Assembly (NCBI RefSeq): GCF_964340395.1
Contig: NC_135556.1
Span: 14,083,910 to 14,147,909 of the forward strand
DNA from: Glandiceps talaboti
Taxonomy: Eukaryota; Hemichordata; Enteropneusta; Spengelidae
Direction: 5' to 3'
Length of the DNA stretch: 64,000 bases
Shown: positions 39,935-52,096 of the stretch, one piece after another
Layout: each line of letters opens with the position of its first letter
Position numbering within the stretch: position 1 is the stretch's first letter
The notes under the pieces: generated by a model
What the model was told of the DNA's origin: nothing
The model's input: only the letters and a program-made list of their open reading frames with translations
Databases searched by the model: none
Translations under genes and position numbers: made by a program

Positions 39935-41986
39935 GCAAATTGATTGTTTGTTTGTTTGAATGGGCAAACATGTTTACTCCAACTGTGAGTCATCAAGTAT
40001 GCCCTTGGAATGAAATATTTAGGGTGTTAGCACTTCCCTACACTGTATGATATAGAGGCATTATACTGTGTATTTCATGGAGGGCAAAGCTCCATGTCTT
40101 TATCTATGCATTGCATATACAGTTCTGGTATGGCCCGCCACTGTGTCCTGTCAGGGGCCACATACCAGGGCAAGGCTAGATTTCAAAGTACAAACAGTAA
40201 AGGTGGTAGAACAGGATACATGAATCACCCAAGAACTTTTGAATTTGATGAATTTGTTATGTGAAAGTAAAACAGAGTTAGGCTATGAAAATGTAACCCG
40301 GTGACATTTCTGAAATCTAGTGTCCTCTCCCTGCATTAAGTTTATCAATCAAGTTCAAGCTAGCAAAATTTCATATGATTTACAACTGGAAGGAGCAAAG
40401 AATGGACAATAAAATTATCCAAATTAAAAGAAAAAAGTGTCTAAGCTTGATGGCAAAAGTTACCGTAACTGTAATGAGGTATTGGTTCTTTTTATTAATT
40501 TACTAAGTGTATGTGGTGTAATTAAGTGCCATACACGTACTTAATGCCAATCACCTTGTTACCCTGGCCCTTATCTCTGTACTTTTGGTAGCAATTTGTT
40601 CAATCCAGAAGTCACCAGACAGTTACAGAGTATTATAATAGTACATTTCTTTTCTTTTTTAAATTTGAAGTTTTCAGTTCTTTCTGTTGATTCTTCAACC
40701 ATGGGGATCATTGATCTTGTGTAGCTTGCCCCCACCCCCACCCCCACCCCCACCCCGGCAAGACCTTGTAAGTGTCATTGTTATGTTAGCCCTGTCTCCA
40801 CCTGATTCCAAACTGATGCCAACTGAATTGAATCGGTCAAATTGGTTTGGAACGTTTTTTTTTCTCCCCACTAGAAAACAGCAATGGATTTGAATCAATT
40901 CACTTTTGCTTGTGCTATTTTTTGTTAGTTTTGAACAAATTTATGTTGAATGAGTTCGAAACTACTCCCTTAGTTGATTTCGAACTGATTCAACTAATTA
41001 CAGTTCAAACTGGATGTCATGGGGAAGATCGAGAACCAACTTGGATTCTATCAGATGGGGACAGGGTGGTGGAGTATTAAAAACTACACATATATAAAGA
41101 TGTTGTAATATACACCTTGTCCGTAGAAAAGTATATGTAGCCTAAGAAACAAGTTATCTGGAAAACTTTCAGATCTGGACTACCTTATTCCTTTTAAGAA
41201 CAAAAGGATCGATATTTCCCATAGCAATTTCTCTGAGGACATGGGAAGAGATTTTAGAATACCTTTACATTGCATAACTCACTACTTTAAAGGCAACAGC
41301 ATGCTCCAGGCAAGTAATTAAAAACAAAAAAATGGTAGAAAGTGCAGGAAAGGTTGGAGACACAAATTGTTAATGCAAAGGTTACTAAAACGCACAGGAC
41401 CATTTTAATTGTAAGTCTACCTTGGGGGAATAGTTTAGAAGACATTGACACAAACTAGTCTGGAGATATGCCAAACAGACACAGAATACTCCCATTAATT
41501 AGCAATATGGTGTTTGCAATCTTCACAGCTATATACCAAAGAAGTGTCTCCAGTTCCATACATGTACTACATTTAAAATAGGACAAGACATTTGAAATAG
41601 AAAAGATCACTGCAGTCGTCCAATTGATTGGTTTTGAAAATATAAAGTATCCCCATAGACTGGTGTTATCCTGCTTGGGAGCTGTCAATGGGTCAAAGGT
41701 CAACACACAGAAGCAATGAGATCAACCTTTGACCTCTATGAAAGTCTAGTTAGGGACACCCCTGGTACTGTGCTCATACAGAGAGTGAGTTTGATATATC
41801 TAAATTAGATACAAAACAGAAGTGTACTGAAATTGGAATGAACGTTGCATGTGATCTTTTCAAAGAATCAGTTGCAATATGATTGCTAGATATAAAAATA
41901 AGAGGTTCATAATATTAATTTAATTTATCACTTATGTCCAGTAACATGACCAATATGGGTCCAATATGGATATATATAATATAATT

Positions 41987-42835
41987 GTGTATACCTACAC
42001 TTTGCTAAACCATTCCCTGACTAACTAGGGTGATGAAAGTACAGTTTGTGTATACCTACACTTTGCTAAACCATTCCCTGACTAACAAGGGTGATGAAAG
42101 TACAGTTTGTGTAATACTTACACTTTGCTAAACCATTCCCTGACTAACTAGGGTGATGAAAGTACAGTTTGTGTATACCTACACTTTGCTAAACCATTCC
42201 CTGACTAACTAGGGTGATGAAAGTACAGTTTGTGTATACCTACACTTTGCTAAACCATTCCCTGACTAACTAGGGTGATGAAAGTACAGTTTGTGTAATA
42301 CTTACACTTTGCTAAACCATTCCATGACTAACTAGGGTGATGAAAGTACAGTTTGTGTATACCTACACTTTGCTAAACCATTCCCTGACTAACTAGGGTG
42401 ATGAAAGTACAGTTTGTGTATACCTACACTTTGCTAAACCATTCCCTGACTAACAAGGGTGATGAAAGTACAGTTTGTGTAATACTTACACTTTGCTAAA
42501 CCATTCCCTGACTAACTAGGGTGATGAAAGTACAGTTTGTGTATACCTACACTTTGCTAAACCATTCCCTGACTAACTAGGGTGATGAAAGTACAGTTTG
42601 TGTATACCTACACTTTGCTAAACCATTCCCTGACTAACTAGGGTGATGAAAGTACAGTTTGTGTAATACTTACACTTTGCTAAACCATTCCATGACTAAC
42701 TAGGGTGATGAAAGTACAGTTTGTGTATACCTACACTTTGCTAAACCATTCCCTGACTATTAAACTAGGGTGATGAAAGTACAGTTTGTGTAAACCTACA
42801 CTTTGCTCTAGACCATTCCATGACTGACTAGCTAA
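41987..42835. repeat. 61/62-bp satellite with 6-mer higher-order structure
   Basis: About 14 monomers such as CTACACTTTGCTAAACCATT followed by CCCTGACTAACTAGGGTGAT and GAAAGTACAGTTTGTGTATAC. Diagnostic variants recur exactly 368 bp apart: TAACAAGG at 42083 and 42451, and CCATGAC at 42322 and 42690. GTGTAATACTTAC junctions recur in the same order. Six monomers thus form a higher-order unit repeated twice, with diverged monomers at the right edge. Confidence 0.93.
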
Positions 42836-43124
42836 AGTTTGGAATGCCTAGTTAAACAAGTATGTGACCCACTTAATATTAAAGATGATACACCTTTCAA
42901 ATTGAAATAGTATCGGGTGATGGAAGCCAGTCTTTAAAGTCGAACAGTCTATAACTGAAGTCCCATTTTCAGATGATGTCTACTCTATGTACAAAATCTA
43001 ACACAGTGAGCACAAAAACTTAGTTTAAAAGTCAACAGGGTAGAGAAATAGTTTGTAGCTGAATAAAGGAAGATATTGGGGAATGATTTCACCTGCACAA
43101 AGTGAATTCAAGAAATTATAATCT

Positions 43125-43215
43125 TTACAGCCTGGATATGGGTTTTGCAGACCGAGGTTGAACGGCGGAACGGCTCGACTTTACGAGGGCCTGTAAGCCG
43201 TGCCACTGAGATCTG
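43125..43215. other. GC-rich island with short inverted repeats
   Basis: A locally GC-rich 90-bp stretch in AT-rich surroundings, bounded by CTTTACAG and CTGTAAAG (inverted). Inside, ACGGCT...AGCCGT forms a second short stem. It could be the core of a MITE; no coding frame. Confidence 0.4.
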
Positions 43216-43534
43216 TAAAGGTTTTATCATATACCCTTTGTAGCAGTAAACTGGTACAGAAACATCATTTGAATCACATATTGGCGCATAAATTGATAGT
43301 GAAACATTATTTTATGTGCAATATAAACATAAAATAGGGAGAGAGAAAAATCAATTCCAGACCACAGAGAGAACTTTAGCCATTATTTGGGCAAAGTGTG
43401 TCAGGATGCAAAGTGTGTCAGGGTGTGAGGTTCGACGTACACACTTTCCAGTGTATTACATCGGAAGCAATACTGGGTATGCAATAATGGCTATTCTGAA
43501 CATTTGGATTCATGTTGTCATGATGTAAAATGAT

Positions 43535-43800
43535 CAGGAAATAAATCCTGTCTTTTCTATTTGAACGCACAACTTGGCTTCTGCAATATGGTGTAAGAAA
43601 ATAAATCCTGTATTTTCTGTTCAAACATATACAACTTGGCTTGTGCATGGTGTACATGTAAGTGGTAAATAAATCGTGTATTTTCTTGTTTGACCATGTA
43701 CAACTTGGCTTGTGCATGGAGTAAGAAAATATTAAAATCCAGTATTTTCTGTTTGACCATGTACAACTTGGCTTGTGCATTGGTATAATATACTGAAAAA
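43535..43800. repeat. About 60-bp minisatellite, 4 copies
   Basis: A unit built on ACAACTTGGCTTGTGCATGG, then GTAAGAAAATAAATCCTGTA and TTTTCTGTTTGACCATGT. The minus-strand frames full of HAQAKLYM come from it. Confidence 0.9.
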
Positions 43801-45473
43801 AAAAATAGACCCAAGTGTAGAGAATGTTGTCAGTGAAGGATTACACAACAGACTGGATGCTCTAAGCAAAGTGAGGTTATTGCACTACTACATCAAAACA
43901 CAAAGTCTATGACGGAACTGCGTATGTACAGAGTAATACTTTATTAATAGGCTGACATAATGGCAATTTGTCTCCATTATATTTTAGTATGTCTCCATCG
44001 TTAAATTTAATGAAAGTGTCGTTTTCAACCTCGCCGTCACATATGGGACCTGACAGCCATTATGGATTGATATTAAATATCAAATCAACTGAACATTAAA
44101 AAAACGTTATTAGGGGTTTCGTACATAATACCGTGTATACACAGAAAGGTGTTCCTGGAATCAGACGCTTTTATGGACAAGAAGTAATAAAACTTGAAAT
44201 CTTGAAAACAGCAGCAGACATAAAAAGATATAAGTGATAAGCTGTTAAGATTATGTTTTATGAGAGGAGTACTATATATGAGGATTATGTATGTATGTTG
44301 TATGTATAGTTGTTATCAATATGAGTGGGTGTGGGGGGGGTGTTGATACATCAATGTATTAGGTAGGGGGTGATATATATATGGGTCATCATTGCATTCA
44401 AATGGCACAGTATGAAACAGTGGTCTAGAAGGCTTTGCCCAGCTTCAAATCTAGTCTAAACGCTATCTGTGGCTTCAAATTGCTTCTTTAATATGTCTAG
44501 ATCAATGAGGTGCTGAGATGAAATTTCAAATTCAAATGAATTTAAGCCAACCATACAGTCATTAAAATCATGTCTTTGTTAAGCAAACACAGAATTCTGG
44601 CCAATGATAGGTTATTGTTTATTGGGGGGCAGTTATGTAATGTCCAAATATGGTATATTTGTCACTGTTTACATGGTTCTAACAATTTAATAGGGTTTAA
44701 TCATTTACATGAATAACCTTTTGGATTCATGATGTCTTGTTGAGTTAGATATTGAGATGTTAAACAACTGATAGGCTCTAGACAAGAAACAGCCCCCAAT
44801 TTTGACCAAAAATCAGTGAACAAAATGTGTATACACAGACATTATACAGTGCTAAAATTGATTTAATGTAAAACTAAATTTGAGTTGACATAGTGTGATG
44901 ACATAGACACAGAACAAAAAAAAATATAATTAAATAAAATGAAAAAATCTACCTACCCCATCTACCTATTTTAAAATTGAATGTAATTGGAACCACACAA
45001 TTTTTTTTTTTAAAACTAATTGTAATAATAATAACCGTAAAATACTTTGTACCTTGTTGAGCACTTGCTCGAATGGTATAAGCGCTTGGTAATTGGAGCA
45101 CAGGAAAGGGCAGATCACACTTCTTATTCTTGGACCCAACACTTTCCACCCACACAGTAATAAATATAGTATGTGACAGTACGAGGTGTAAAAAGTCATG
45201 AACTTTATAATTTTACAATCTTTCACGTTATAGCCAATTATAATCTACACCTGCTTTTATAGGCAAAAGCTATGTAACACGAAAATGTAGAACTGATACA
45301 AACTGCCTAGGCTTTAAGATATGTCGTGTCACTTCCACCTCACTGGTCGATGTGAGAGGGCGCCCCATCATGGCGTAACGGTATTATACCATGCAGACTT
45401 AAAATTAATAACTTTCGCACCACGGATGAAGTTGACAAATCAACTCAAATTGGATGACAAATTTTAATATTTC

Positions 45474-45685
45474 TTACAACATTCACCTCAAAATGCAATG
45501 AATTTGATAACAAATTTGTTTTAAGTTTGCAAAATTTTGTACATCATTCACCTCAAAATGCGATGAATTTGATAACAAGTGCAGACAAGTAAGTATTTCT
45601 CAGTACATTCAACTTAAAAGGCAATGAGTTTGATGACAAATTTGTTTTAAGTTGACAATATATCCTAGTACATTCACCTCCTTCA
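45474..45685. repeat. Degenerate tandem repeat, about 3 copies of 62-70 bp
   Basis: The landmarks ACATTCACCTCAAAATGCAA, TGAATTTGATAACAA and GTTTTAAGTTG recur three times. Confidence 0.8.
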
Positions 45686-46992
45686 AGTAGGCTGAGAATG
45701 TTATGTAAAACAATAACAGAGCATGAGACCCTAAGGAGAGCTAAAGGTTATCAAGATCAAGGACAACCACATCTCCAAGGGATGGATATCACAAAGTCAG
45801 CATGGTGTATTAACCACACATCCAGGGTATGCAATGTATGTATATCCAAGGACGCTGTCATGAATTATTTTGTCCTAAATGAGTAACGTTATACTTCAGT
45901 TTGGTGATCAACCGATTGGTTTTCCACCCTGTATGCTGTCATTGACCGTTCCACTATGTGAATGACTTTCAATTCGGGTGACTCTTTGATTTTTACTCAT
46001 GGTCTTTGACCGTTCCAGAATGTGTAATGCTGATGGAATAACTTTGAATTTTATGATCTTAGTTTTCCACCTTGTACTTTGGACATTTGAAGTAATGAAG
46101 AATCGTGTGTGACATTTAAGGGGAATGCCTCAAATTTATTGTTTTTGAAGTTTTCGTACCTAACGCAGTCACTGACCAAGCTAGAAATATGTTAGTGTAA
46201 TGTTTTTTCCAGTACATCTTAGAAATCTGGTGATTATCAGTCACAGTCTGTTGTAAATCTAACATCTGTATTAACAGAAGGAATATAGTTTTGTGACTGT
46301 TGATATCTGTCTGTTGGAAGTTCTAATCTATCCTGTGTACTGTAGACCATGAATAACTGTTCAAGTTTTATGACTGTTTAGTTTCTGACATCGTATTTTA
46401 TGTTTAGTTCCAGTATATGTGTCTGATTGTATGCGGAAGTTGAATGACTGTAAGGTGTTCCATCTTGCACTGGTCACTGAAGTTGAATGACTGTACGGTG
46501 TTGCATTTTGCACTGGTCATTGACCAGACATACCGTAGTACAGTGTATGCATGCATGCATGGTAAAAGTACATGAACCGATTTATTGACCGGATGATATT
46601 ACGGACTATTTTAGATTTTGGTCATAAACTTTTACAGTAGGCACATACGCACACTTATACAGCAGAGCTCAAGAATCCCTATCTGATTTGCTATCGTGAT
46701 GTTAGTACCAGACTAGCCTGGTGTGAAAGATGGGTCTTGTGCAGGTATTGCCTCTTTGCAATTGCAACCTGGCGAGAAACATAGGTCCTAGCTGTGTAAG
46801 CATTGCACCATTTGCAATTGTTAGCATACACAGGTGTACTTGTATGGTGTTAACCTAGTACTAGCCCGGCGTTAGCACTGTGCTGGGCCTTTGCTATCAA
46901 ACTTAGCTTGCCTTGAGCTGTATCAAGTCTATGAGCTAAAATACTAACAATATTCTTTATCAAAACAAGATGACAAATATACATCTATACAT

Positions 46993-47578
46993 TTGGCTTC
47001 ATATCCAATCAAAGCAAGTTCTGTCTTTTGTCGCAGCAAATCAAAGCAAGTTATGCCACTGTTGAAGCCAATCAACAGTCCCTATAGAGGAACTGTGGCC
47101 AATCAAATCAAGTCCTGTCTTTTGTTGTGCAGCCAATCAAGGCAAGTTGTCTTTGTCATAGCCAATCAATATAAGTCATGTTCCTGTCATAGCCAATCAA
47201 AGCAAGTCATGTCTTTGCCATTGCCAATCAAAGTGAGTCATTTCTTTGCCATAGCCAATCAAAGCAAGTCATGTCTTTGCCATATCCAATCAAAGCAAGT
47301 CATGTCCCTGCCATATCCAATCAAAGCAAGTCATGTCTTTGCCATATCGAATCAAACCAAGTCATGTCCCTGCCATATCCAATCAAAGCAAGTCATGTCT
47401 TTGCCATATCCAATCAAACCAAGTCATGTCTTTGCCATATCCAATCAAAGCAAGTCATGTCTTTGCCATATCCAATCAAAGCAAGTCATGTCTTTGTCAA
47501 TAGCCAATCAAAGTGAGTCGTGTCCCTGCCATAGCCAATCAAAATGAGTTATGTCCCTGCCATCACCAATCAAAGAAA
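46993..47578. repeat. 31-bp minisatellite with CCAATCAAAGCAAGT core
   Basis: About 18 copies. The central ones are tight at 31 bp (CATATCCAAT at 47281 and 47312), with a unit such as CCATATCCAATCAAAGCAAG followed by TCATGTCTTTG. The flanking copies are looser. The 184-codon Lys/Ser/Cys-rich frame is a three-frame read-through, not a protein gene. Confidence 0.93.
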
Positions 47579-48504
47579 ACATGACTCAGAGTGTTAAATT
47601 GCCCCTATGATTTCAATTACAAAGCTGCAAACTGTATATCTCCAAGGGCCATACATATCTCCATAGATCTGTCTATGTCTCAAGTACATGTTCTGTAGTT
47701 AACACACAGTGTACTATGAAATATGTCCAGAGTCATCAAATTGGAAACTACGGTGCCAGACATATGGCTTGCTAATTGAAGGTCTCGACACATACAGCTT
47801 CTGCAGTCCTAACAATTAATCTTTATGCTTAAGCTCACAGGATTACAATGCCTAGTGTCGCTATAGCAACACTAAAAGCTAGGATAGCTGAAACGAGTAA
47901 AGTATAAATCTTTTGTGCTCGCAGAATTAACCAAGAAAATACAGTTTCTTCAAGATGACGCCAAGTGATAAATAAAATTTAGTATATCAGCTCAGGCAAC
48001 CATAAATTTAGTAATAATACGTTCTTGTACCCCGACCAAGAGTTCTTATTACTTACTTGGTCATGGTACAAGAATGTATTACTGTGTTTTACCGACCTGA
48101 TGAATGTGTTTAAGGAAACCATAAATATATCCATGAAAATGTTGTTTTTTTAACCAAATATTATGTTAATGTATTCTTTAGAATCGTAGATCTTAGCTTC
48201 TCAAGTGACTAATTTCTGCAAAAGATTTGTAAAGTTTTTATATCTCTATTTAAAGTAATTTTTTTTTCAGTTGGCATCGAGTGTGAAATATTTTGATGAA
48301 ACCAGCAACTTTCAGGTCCCAAGGGAATAAATGAAATATAGGTTATATTCATGGTATGATGAAATAGACAAATATGACCCTGAAAGGATAATTCAAAGAT
48401 GACATGTAGTAATGTTGCATACAAATGGTCTTTTTGATTTTTCCCTCTGAGATGTAAGACTTGTATATTTTATCACACCTTTCTTCCCACTTCAAATCCC
48501 AAGT

Positions 48505-48517
48505 GGGGGGGGGGGGG
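48505..48517. repeat. G13 homopolymer
   Basis: Thirteen consecutive G. Confidence 0.9.
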
Positions 48518-50546
48518 TGTCATTGTGTCATAACCAAGGGTGAGTAATCTTGTGTTTGGACTAATCTAAAGCTAAGCTCACAACTATTCATTAGGCAAAA
48601 TATTTTTTTTTAATTTTTGTTTTCTGATCACATGACTTGAGAAAATAGGGTAGGTAGGTTGGGATTTTATTTTACTTGAAATTTGTAAAAATTACTTCAA
48701 CCCCAAGATAAGGTACTCGTCGGTCAGAATACTTCCACAGCGTTTGATGAGGTGTAAAAGAACTAAATGAAGACAATTATAGATTAAGTAGACGAACGTG
48801 TTATGCAGACTGTACTGTTAGAGTCTAAAAAGACCTTGTTTCTCTCTGGAATACGATTTTTTTTTTCAAAGTAGTGACTATACAGATTAGGGAAAGTCGT
48901 GAAGGTGTACATGGAGGTAAATTGGTATTTTACCTTTTAAGCAGGCAAAAAATGTTTAGGGTTGGGGCCTTAAACTGGGGTCAGTCAGGTTATCAGAAAC
49001 ACATTATTTTTTCGTTTGGCCTTACTTTGGTGAATTGTCTGTACATGTGTTGTGATTCGTACCAGGACAAAAAGTGACCCAGGTGTAAAGTTATTATGTA
49101 CATGTATATCTGATGTCAATACTAGACACCTGTATGATGGATTACTGTGCAAGACATTTAATAGTTGTCTCTTAAAATGGTTTGTTGGCTCTTTTTATGA
49201 TATGAATCATATCTAAGAAAATGAGTTTGGAATGGAACTGACCTTGGAACTGACCTTCATATCATCAATAATCTTCATAACTATTTTGCAAATATACACA
49301 CAGTCATATAGATGTAACCATTAACACATACACTGCAAATGAAATGTGACTTAATTAATTCTTTAAAATGCCGACATATTTTTTTTAGGGTGTACATTGT
49401 AATTATGTAGACTTACTAGAAACCAAGTCCTGAAACTTAAAGGGTTAATAAGTTCGGATATATGTTGTATTCTATATATGAAATTTATAAAGCTAAAAGC
49501 CGTTTTCTTGTATAGCAATCTATCTAAATGCACTGTTGTCTGACGTCACTCGGGGATTTCTTACGTCAGAATCTGACTCTCATGTTCTGATAAAAGGCAA
49601 TTTGAGTTGTCATCTGTTGGGCTGTGCTAAATGTCTGGTAAGTCATGACCTCCCAACAATGCCAGCAATGTTAATATCAGTTAGAATATATTCGTTAAGT
49701 GATAACAAATCGGCTATCCCTTGATTCTTTTGCTGCTTGGCTAGGGACTGCTCCCTGCAACTATTCCATTCATTTTAAATGACAGCCCAAGGCTGTGTAC
49801 ACGGTACGGATGCATTTTCTTCAAAAGTTCATACCATAAAGTACACGCCATGATCAATTTTGATAAGAAACATTTCAAGTTATTTTAGTTAGCTACCAAT
49901 TAGTTAGCTGATACTATGGAAATTGAAAATTGCGAAAGGAATCAAATACCGTGAAATACTGCTCCCTGTCTGCTTAATAACTCTTCTCAAGGTTGATGAA
50001 AAGGGAGCCCTCTTGTGACAGGACTGTGACTTTTTAAACCTTTTGTTTCTTTCCAGAGGTTGACAGCTCCCTTGTCAATATAAAACTGCTGTAATATGTA
50101 AACCCTGTTTCTAGAAAATCTCAATTGGGTTATAATAAATTGCCCTTGTCATGTGATACAGCTAAAACTTGTGACTTTTTTTGTAATAGAATATGATTGA
50201 AAATAAGTGAAAAGAAATCACCTTATGAAAAATATATGTCCATTACTCCCTTGTGTTCTATCTGAAATAAAGTCAATCTCACATAATCCAATAAACATGT
50301 AAATATTTAATATAAGTGAACTTTTAAAAATCTTTTGTGAAAGATAAAACTGAAAACCGATGAAGAAAATCACTGAATTATAAATAAGTTGACTACTGTA
50401 TAAGCTGAAGAATTGGATCAAATTTATACCAAACATAAATTTTTTAATGCTTAGAACAATTGTACTTTTTGACGGATTTATTGATTTCTGTAAAATATAA
50501 TTTGATGCATACTAAAATTTAACTAATTTTTTTTGTGTGTGTACAG

Positions 50547-50746
50547 ATCCAGGACACAGTGGACTGGTGTTTGGAATCCCTATAGCTAGATGTATTCTAA
50601 ATGACATTGGCTTACAAAGAAGACGTAGCTCACAGCGGAAAGAAAGGCGAGAGAGTCTTGACTTGGCCAATACTGTGTACAGAATCAAACCAGCAGGCAA
50701 AGGTGCAGGTGCTAAAAATAACTCAAAAGATGGCGGTAAAAAACAG
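50547..50746 (+). CDS. ARHGAP6: ARHGAP6 exon: FGIP/basic region
   Basis: Starts after GTACAG; the donor is GTATGG at 50747. It reads (D)PGHSGLVFGIPIARCILND, then GLQRRRSSQRKERRESLDLA and NTVYRIKPAGKGAGAKNN, ending GGKKQ (residues 91-157), phase 0 at its end. The FGIP-x-x-x-x-I-x-ND pattern matches the ARHGAP6 segment upstream of the GAP domain. RRRSSQRKERRES is a plausible basophilic phosphorylation or membrane-contact site (inference). Confidence 0.92.
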
Positions 50747-50851
50747 GTATGGAAACACTCTGTGTATTTATGCCTCTGGTCAGAAAAGCATAGTATTTGA
50801 GGGTTAGACATGCACAGATTTGTTATCACAAAAGCTTAGCATTTCAGTATT

Positions 50852-50886
50852 TGACACACACACACACACACACACGCACACACACA
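50852..50886. repeat. (CA)n microsatellite
   Basis: Short CA run with one CG interruption. Confidence 0.9.
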
Positions 50887-50904
50887 GACAGAACCACATA
50901 CATT

Positions 50905-51282
50905 GTACTACCAAACCAGAGTGACTATAGAGTTTCACTTAGGCAGCATGATATTTCTACATCTTACACAACACTTTTTGTTACAAATTACATAAAACAA
51001 AATACAGACACTGATAATACACAAGCGTAGAAACTGAATACATTTTATCTGACTCTGAACACAAATCAACATCACTGTCGGATGAAACAAGGAAGATTCA
51101 AACACAGAACTGTTTATTTGTGTTCACAGTGAGATAAAATGTAACATTTTATGTGCATGCATGCTATCAGTGCCTGTATTTTGTTTGTGTAATTCGTAAC
51201 AGAAAATATTTTGCGAGATGTCAAAAGCACCGTGCTGCCAAATTGAAACTTTATAGTATTTCTGGTTTGATAGTAACATGGT
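50905..51282. mobile_element. Palindromic MITE, about 378 bp
   Basis: Left-arm blocks GTACTACCAAACCAGA, TGTTACAAATTACATAAA and AAAATACAGACACTGATA pair with right-arm TCTGGTTTGATAGTAACAT, TTTGTGTAATTCGTAACA and TATCAGTGCCTGTATTTT. Near the centre TACATTTTATCT pairs with AGATAAAATGTA and GAACACAAAT pairs with ATTTGTGTTC. The exact termini are unclear. Short frames on both strands are antisense images of the two arms. Confidence 0.78.
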
Positions 51283-51465
51283 ACTGCGATACACACCCCA
51301 CCATAAAATGTGCCAAGCTGTGAAGATGAAACAGACTGTTTGGCAACAGGATGATTGTATCTCATCTTTGACCAACTTTGTCAAGACTGTGACAGAACCC
51401 TGTGACGCGCGAGTGCAAGTGTGGCATATGTACGTATACGAACATTGTACGTTGAATAACAAACT

Positions 51466-51563
51466 ATGACAAATTTTTGTAGCTTTTTAAGCCATGATAA
51501 AATTGTTTTATAAATCAAAAATCCAACATTAATACCAAATCCTTATCCATATGGGCACTTTAA
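51466..51563. mobile_element. TTAA-type MITE, 3' remnant beside a splice acceptor
   Basis: Matches the right end of the 20807 element: TTTTTGTAGCTTTTT, AAGCCATGATAAAATTGTTT, AAAATCCA and TCCATATGGGCACTTTAA, with the middle deleted. It ends at the TTAA of 51560-51563, only 28 bp before the next exon. Confidence 0.8.
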
Positions 51564-51591
51564 ATCATCAATTTTACTTGTGATATTTCAG

Positions 51592-51822
51592 ATTGTAGAA
51601 GCAGAGAGTGAGAAATCCAGTCCCAATGCTAGCTTACTGGAAGCATTATCCTTGTCAACGTCCAGTAGTGACTGTCATCGCAAAGAAAAGAGGAAAGCAC
51701 TTATGGAGAGAGAACCACAAGTTCCACATGTTGTTACGTCTTGTTTTAAATACATTGAGAATCATGGATTACGGGTACTGGGAATATTCCGTGTTGGCGG
51801 ATCAAAGAAGAGAATTAAACAG
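51592..51822 (+). CDS. ARHGAP6: ARHGAP6 exon: start of RhoGAP domain with arginine finger
   Basis: Acceptor TTTCAG, donor GTTAGT; 77 codons, phase 0 at both ends (residues 158-234). It contains ASLLEALSLSTSS (linker), then VPHVVTSCFKYIENHGLRVL and GIFRVGGSKKRIKQ. The Arg of GIFRVGG (residue 224, codon 51790-51792) is the arginine finger that RhoGAP proteins insert into the GTPase active site, so GAP activity is expected. The LLEAL motif and the SKKR motif after the finger resemble ARHGAP6. Short frames in other phases across it are shadows. Confidence 0.96.
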
Positions 51823-52044
51823 GTTAGTGTCGGATAATATTATTACTCTCATGAACCAGGTAACATGGGTGTCAGTGTACAATATTTATGAACAAGGTAA
51901 CATGGGTGTCAGACCAAATAGAGTTAACTTTATACCTGAATAATGTACCAGGAGGATACCTATAACCCTCTTGTGATTGTGTTTTCGCTGAACAAAGCAT
52001 TAGAAGTAGTGAGCCCTCGTTTAACAACTATACTATCACTAAAC

Positions 52045-52060
52045 TGATTGATTGATCGAT

Positions 52061-52095
<35 letters not shown>
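52045..52095. repeat. (GATT)n microsatellite
   Basis: About 12 GATT units with GATC variants. It may be the tail of a degraded retroposon. Confidence 0.9.

Positions 52096-52096
<1 letters not shown>

Larger units (their letters stand above)
38650..50546 (+). other. 11.9 kb ARHGAP6 intron
   Basis: Donor GTAGGT. The acceptor GTACAG at 50541-50546 follows a T-rich tract. It contains a long-TIR transposon, a higher-order satellite and several minisatellites. Stretches where I see nothing: 39935-41986, 43801-45473, 45686-46992 and 47579-50520. Short frames there have no recognisable product. Confidence 0.85.
50747..51591 (+). other. 845-bp ARHGAP6 intron, mostly MITE sequence
   Basis: Donor GTATGG, acceptor TTTCAG. 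It holds a CA repeat, a palindromic MITE and the end of a TTAA-type MITE, leaving little unique sequence. Confidence 0.85.

Noticed and set aside
41987-42835. Possible CRISPR-like array
   Set aside because: There are no unique spacers between the repeats. It is a head-to-tail satellite in an animal intron, and the same applies to the arrays at 30 kb and 47 kb.
44949-45226. Minus-strand frames and a tRNA-like stretch (CGAATGGTATAAGCGCTTGG, near 45070)
   Set aside because: The stretch faintly resembles a tRNA-derived SINE promoter, but no proper B box, cloverleaf or second copy is visible in the window.
46993-47547. 184-codon frame that looks like a repetitive Lys/Ser/Cys protein
   Set aside because: It cycles through the three frames of a 31-bp minisatellite (a 93-bp super-period) and has no codon bias or start context of a gene.
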